Shown: positions 60,723-64,000 of the stretch, one piece after another
Layout: every line of letters starts with the position of its first letter
Position numbering within the stretch: position 1 is the stretch's first letter
Assembly: GCF_026210795.1 (NCBI RefSeq)
Contig: NC_089440.1
Coordinates: 992,001 to 1,056,000, forward strand
Reading direction: 5' to 3'
Length of the DNA: 64,000 nt
Origin: Rhizophagus irregularis
Lineage: Eukaryota; Glomeromycota; Glomeromycetes; Glomerales; Glomeraceae
Notes under the pieces: model-generated
The model's input: only the letters and a program-made list of their open reading frames with translations
Database searches by the model: none
Told to the model about the DNA's origin: nothing
Translations under genes and position numbers: made by a program

Positions 60723-62053
60723 CTATAAAATATGAATATATTGAGGTTTAGGATATGAAAGAGAAATATTATTTTGAGTATAAAAAAAAAGCCGATTTTC
60801 ATGTTCCATAATCTCTCGAATAGCTGAAGTTTTATTTTGAAACTTTCCACCATTCTTAAGAGTTTTACGAAAAAAATAAGAAACATGATTATAATTTTCT
60901 TTTCGACAGCACTGCACGAAAAAGAATTTAATCCCTACCTTTGATGTTTAAGCATAAATTCCCAAATATGCGACACTAAAATATGAATATAAGGAGTTAA
61001 ATCTGAGGATCGGTAAAGTCCTTGTACTAAAATAATATTAGTCTCAGGATTCACCACAGTTTTTTTTAAAAATAACTCATACTATTCTTTTGCTTTTAAG
61101 CGAAAATAGTGTGGATTTGTTTCTCTTTCTCCCAAAAGGTCATACAATTCAGCAAATCCATTCCATAAGCTTCTAATTAATGCAGCATGTTCTGGATCAA
61201 AAAGCTTAGCCAAATTAAATTTTCGAAGAACACAAAGCTTATCATTTCCCATCAGGAAAGTATAACACCAATTATCAGTATCACAAATCTTCCAAAATTC
61301 AAAACGGATTTTTAAGGTTTCTATCTCTTTAATTATAATATTTCAAGTTATATCATTAAATAATCCCTCATTTTTGATTTCTTGTAGCACTAATTCCTAT
61401 AAACGATCAGTAATACGCAACATAATATGGAGTTTATCTGGCACATAATGGTCAAGTGGAATCATATTAAAAAGTGGAGGTGAGTGATGACCTGGATATG
61501 CTTTTGGATTTTCATTCAAAATACTCATCTTTTTACTAATTATCCATTCAGTTTGCCTATCTCCACGTTGATTCTTAGCTATCTTACACCATGGACAAAA
61601 ATAATTGGAGTTTGCTACGTTAAAACCCAAGCAGGTGGCAAGAAACTTCCAATCAGAGCTAAAATAAAGCTTAAAATTTCAAACTATATTATCAATGAAC
61701 ATTCCAATACTACTCAGCTCTTGCAATTCTCGAATAAGAGTATCTGCTGCAATTTTTAAGGTTGAATAATTTTCAATTCCTGGAAAAAGAACAACTGTAT
61801 AATGGTAATTTGGTTCAAAAAGTTTTGCTGAATCATCTAATAATGCTACAGTGATCATAACGTGTTTTACCTTTCGTCTAATGTTATGACCATCACCAGA
61901 GATACGAAGATGAATAATTGGTGATGCTGGATCTAATTTTTCATTTTGAATATATGCTGGTACTATATATTTAAGAATTTTTTTAATACTCCGATATGCA
62001 TCTTTACCAATTGCACTGTTAAGGCTGCTCCAATTTAATAGTTTGTTTAACAT
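60723..62053 (-). pseudogene. Transposon protein with CPWC motif, dead
   Basis: Reading leftward from 62053: LRISGDGHNIRRKVKHVMI, then HYTVVLFPGIENYSTLKI, YFSSDWKFLATCLGFNVANS, FCPWC, GHHSPPLFNMIPLDHYVPDK then LHIMLRITDRL, NWCYTFLMGNDKL, LYRSSDLTPYIHILVSH, FFVQCCRKENYNHVSYFF and IREIMEHENRLFF near 60790. I recall this as a common repeated family in Rhizophagus, probably transposon-derived. SGDG and DHYVPDKLH supply conserved acidic residues that could be part of a DDE-type site, which is inference. Stops lie at about 61679, 61397, 61340 and 61082, mostly TAG or TGA where Trp or Arg would fit. Confidence 0.55.
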
Positions 62054-62342
62054 CCTAACTTTATATAAAAATTGAGGTGAGGGAGGGGGTCAAATTAAGT
62101 AAACATTTAAAAATAAACATAGTTTTTTTTTTATTACTCAATGCATTTTTACTAAAAATACAATTTAATTTATTACAGATAATGCAATTAATAAGTTTAC
62201 ATATATTACTTTTATTAATTATACCATTTTCTTTGGTAGATTCAAATACACTGGAAAGAAATTCTTTTAAATATTATACAGATCGGTGATGTTATTATAA
62301 GTCACGTGATATAACATATGTTTGTTTATTTTTAAAAAATTT

Positions 62343-63364
62343 TCAAAAATGAGGGGGGTGGGGTACGTTAAACAAACTATTAAATTGGAGTGGTCTAACT
62401 TGCTCAACAATTATCGGATCAGTTATATCAGGTTCTTCTGAAAAATCGGGTGTAATAGTAGGAGTTAAGTCAACAAAATTAATTGGTATTAATTGTTCCA
62501 TATGTGCATTAATCTCTTGATGAGTTTGAGAAATAGCATACTCCCGAGGTAATTTTGATTCCATAACTGCAAAATAGCGATATGCATCACGTAGAACATT
62601 TTCTACATCTTGTATATGAACCACTGATTGCAATTTTTGTTTTTACTTATTAGGGTTTTTTTCTCCAAATGTTGTATAATAATCCTTATTTTGTACAGTA
62701 AATTCCAATGTCTTTAAGACAACGTGATCTTTGGGATTGTAGTAATTTTGAATTGAATTTTCAAAGTTTATTTGTGCACATTTTGCAAGACCTTTAGCAT
62801 GTCTGATTTGTGTAGTTTTACTTGATTCATCATGTAGTTTTAATGCCCATGGTTTGCTTTTGCGATTTTTATCAATACATTTTAATTGAAGTCCATAGAG
62901 ATGAACTCCAGAAACTGCAGTTTTCTTATTTGAAGTTATTATCTGATAAAATAATTACATATTAAATCATTTTCTTTGCGAGCTTATACAAAAAATAAAA
63001 ATATAATTGAATTAAAACTTACATTATGTAATTCAACGGAAACATCAAATGTAGATTGAACTGAAACAACTTGGTGCTGAAAATTATTTCCAAAACAAAT
63101 TAAGTAATGTGGATTACCTTCTATATAATATATGGAACATTGAATAGTTTGACAGTTATTAGACCGGCCCCAGGTAGTTTTAATAATATAATTGTCAGGC
63201 ACAGGAAAATAATTAGGCGCTTCTGTAAACTTCAATTGCACAACTAGTGGGTAGACACCTTCTTGAATAACAGTATAGTTAAATTTCCGGTTATCATAAT
63301 ATATTATTTCAGGTGAAGCAGGATAGTTTTCCTGCTCATAAGGTCTTTGCTTAGAATTTGACAT
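62343..63364 (-). pseudogene. Two-exon gene of unknown function with one nonsense codon
   Basis: Exon 1, 63364-63023 (114 codons), starts at MSNSKQRPYEQENYPASPEI. The intron is 63022-62943 (GTAAGT…CAG). Exon 2 continues in phase: GVHLYGLQLKCIDKN, KPWALKLHDESSKTTQIRHA, then NPNK followed by an in-frame TAA near 62643, then QKLQSVVHIQDVENVLRDAY and on to HPPHF at 62343. Without that codon the product would be about 312 residues. I do not recognise a domain. It sits immediately upstream of the CPWC relic on the same strand and might be part of the same transposon. An upstream Met at 63418 in a hydrophobic lead is an alternative start, but the one at 63364 fits the charged opening better. Confidence 0.5.
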
Positions 63365-63479
63365 TGAAATACAGTAAAACGCGTAAAATAAAAAAGTTGA
63401 CGTTAAAAAATTGTGCAACAGATCGCTTCCCTATAAAAAGTCTACATCCTTAAACTGTACTAGTTTTATGGTTAAAATA

Positions 63480-63750
63480 TCCTTATATAGTAATAATATT
63501 CTTAAAATATACTGAAATTTGTACGAACAGTATATTTAAAATAGTGTTCTATAATAATAAATAAGTTTAAATTATACGAAAAATATACTTAATTTTTAAA
63601 TGTAATATTGACTGGTATTTTAAAATATTCTGATTAGATATGGAAAATATCCTTAAAAGTAATTTATCAGTAATTTAGGTATGTTAATATAATATTCTTA
63701 AAATATACTGAAATTGTACAAATGGATATTTAAAATAGTGTTTCGAATTG
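63480..63750. repeat. Direct and inverted repeats around TTAAAATATACTG
   Basis: A ~55-bp block (AATATTCTTAAAATATACTG, then GTAC and GATATTTAAAATAGTGTT) occurs at about 63488 and 63691. Inverted partners (CAGTATATTTAAA) lie within each block. It is probably a non-autonomous element or its remains; no boundaries can be fixed. Confidence 0.5.
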
Positions 63751-63966
63751 TAATATTTTAAAATATTCCGGGAAGGACTATATACTATTCGTATCGGTTT
63801 CACAAATGACCTGGTATGTGATGATGTGTCCTTAAAATATTCTGATCGAGTACATGAATATTTCGATCGGCAAAAAATTAAATAAAATAACGTAATTAGA
63901 TTATTTAATTTTATAAACTAAATTTCTTTCTTTCTTTAAAAGACACGAATTATTTTTTGAAAAAAG

Positions 63967-64000
63967 ATGTCAAAAACTAAAGACAAATGCAAGAATTGTG
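63967..64000 (+). CDS. Possible gene start at the window edge
   Basis: An ATG opens MSKTKDKCKNC after a pyrimidine-rich stretch (TTTCTTTCTTTC). The frame is cut by the window end after 11 codons, so this is only a hint of a gene continuing to the right. Confidence 0.2.
   Translation, partial: MSKTKDKCKNC

Overview
The window looks like nuclear DNA of an arbuscular mycorrhizal fungus of the Rhizophagus type. It is very A+T rich, its genes are split by short introns (about 50-100 bp, GTAAGT-like donors, TAG acceptors), and nearly every recognisable protein belongs to a family I associate with Rhizophagus: WD40-like/TRP-like ion-channel proteins, a transposase-derived multi-exon gene, P-element-like, hAT, pogo and LINE transposons, and lineage-specific CPWC and C2H2 transposon proteins. 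This assignment rests on remembered family resemblance, not on a search. I saw no tRNA, rRNA or CRISPR array.

Layout. 1-3400: an unrecognised minus-strand gene relic and two short inverted-repeat elements with 10-bp target duplications. 3410-8450 and 17668-22400: a direct duplication of one gene unit. The right copy (17855-22133) is a complete seven-exon gene for a predicted 1279-residue ion-transport-domain protein; the left copy is a pseudogene carrying two small transposons. Between them lies a 13-exon transposase-derived gene (11292-14601) with two frame problems and a hAT-like short element (15400-16018). 25392-26894: the only other intact host gene, a three-exon membrane-anchored PX-domain (sorting-nexin-like) protein. 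27700-33100: relics and gene-poor sequence.

33165-64000 is almost wholly transposable elements. A dead minus-strand transposon gene (33165-36415) is followed by a P-element-like transposase gene (37374-44789) lying between Tc1/mariner-type CAGTC termini (37100-45571) and itself split by two inserted elements with exact target duplications. A pogo/Tigger relic follows (45840-46590). Next comes a deep nest: a palindromic element (46782-57786) contains a small inverted-repeat element and a hAT transposon (47449-57708, exact 8-bp duplication); the hAT contains a full-length LINE (50064-57497); the LINE contains a foldback element (51075-52271, exact 8-bp duplication). At 58128-59416 three short elements are again nested. 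The last 4.5 kb holds dead transposon genes.

Most genes here are molecular fossils. Their in-frame stops are largely TGA where arginine would fit, or TAG/TAA where Trp/Gln would fit, a pattern suggesting C-to-T decay of methylated repeats. Two sequence modules recur inside elements with different ends and target-duplication lengths: a ~100-bp block around GTCTCATCGAGAC, and the palindrome TTCTGGCCAGAA. These are the most unusual signals in the window.
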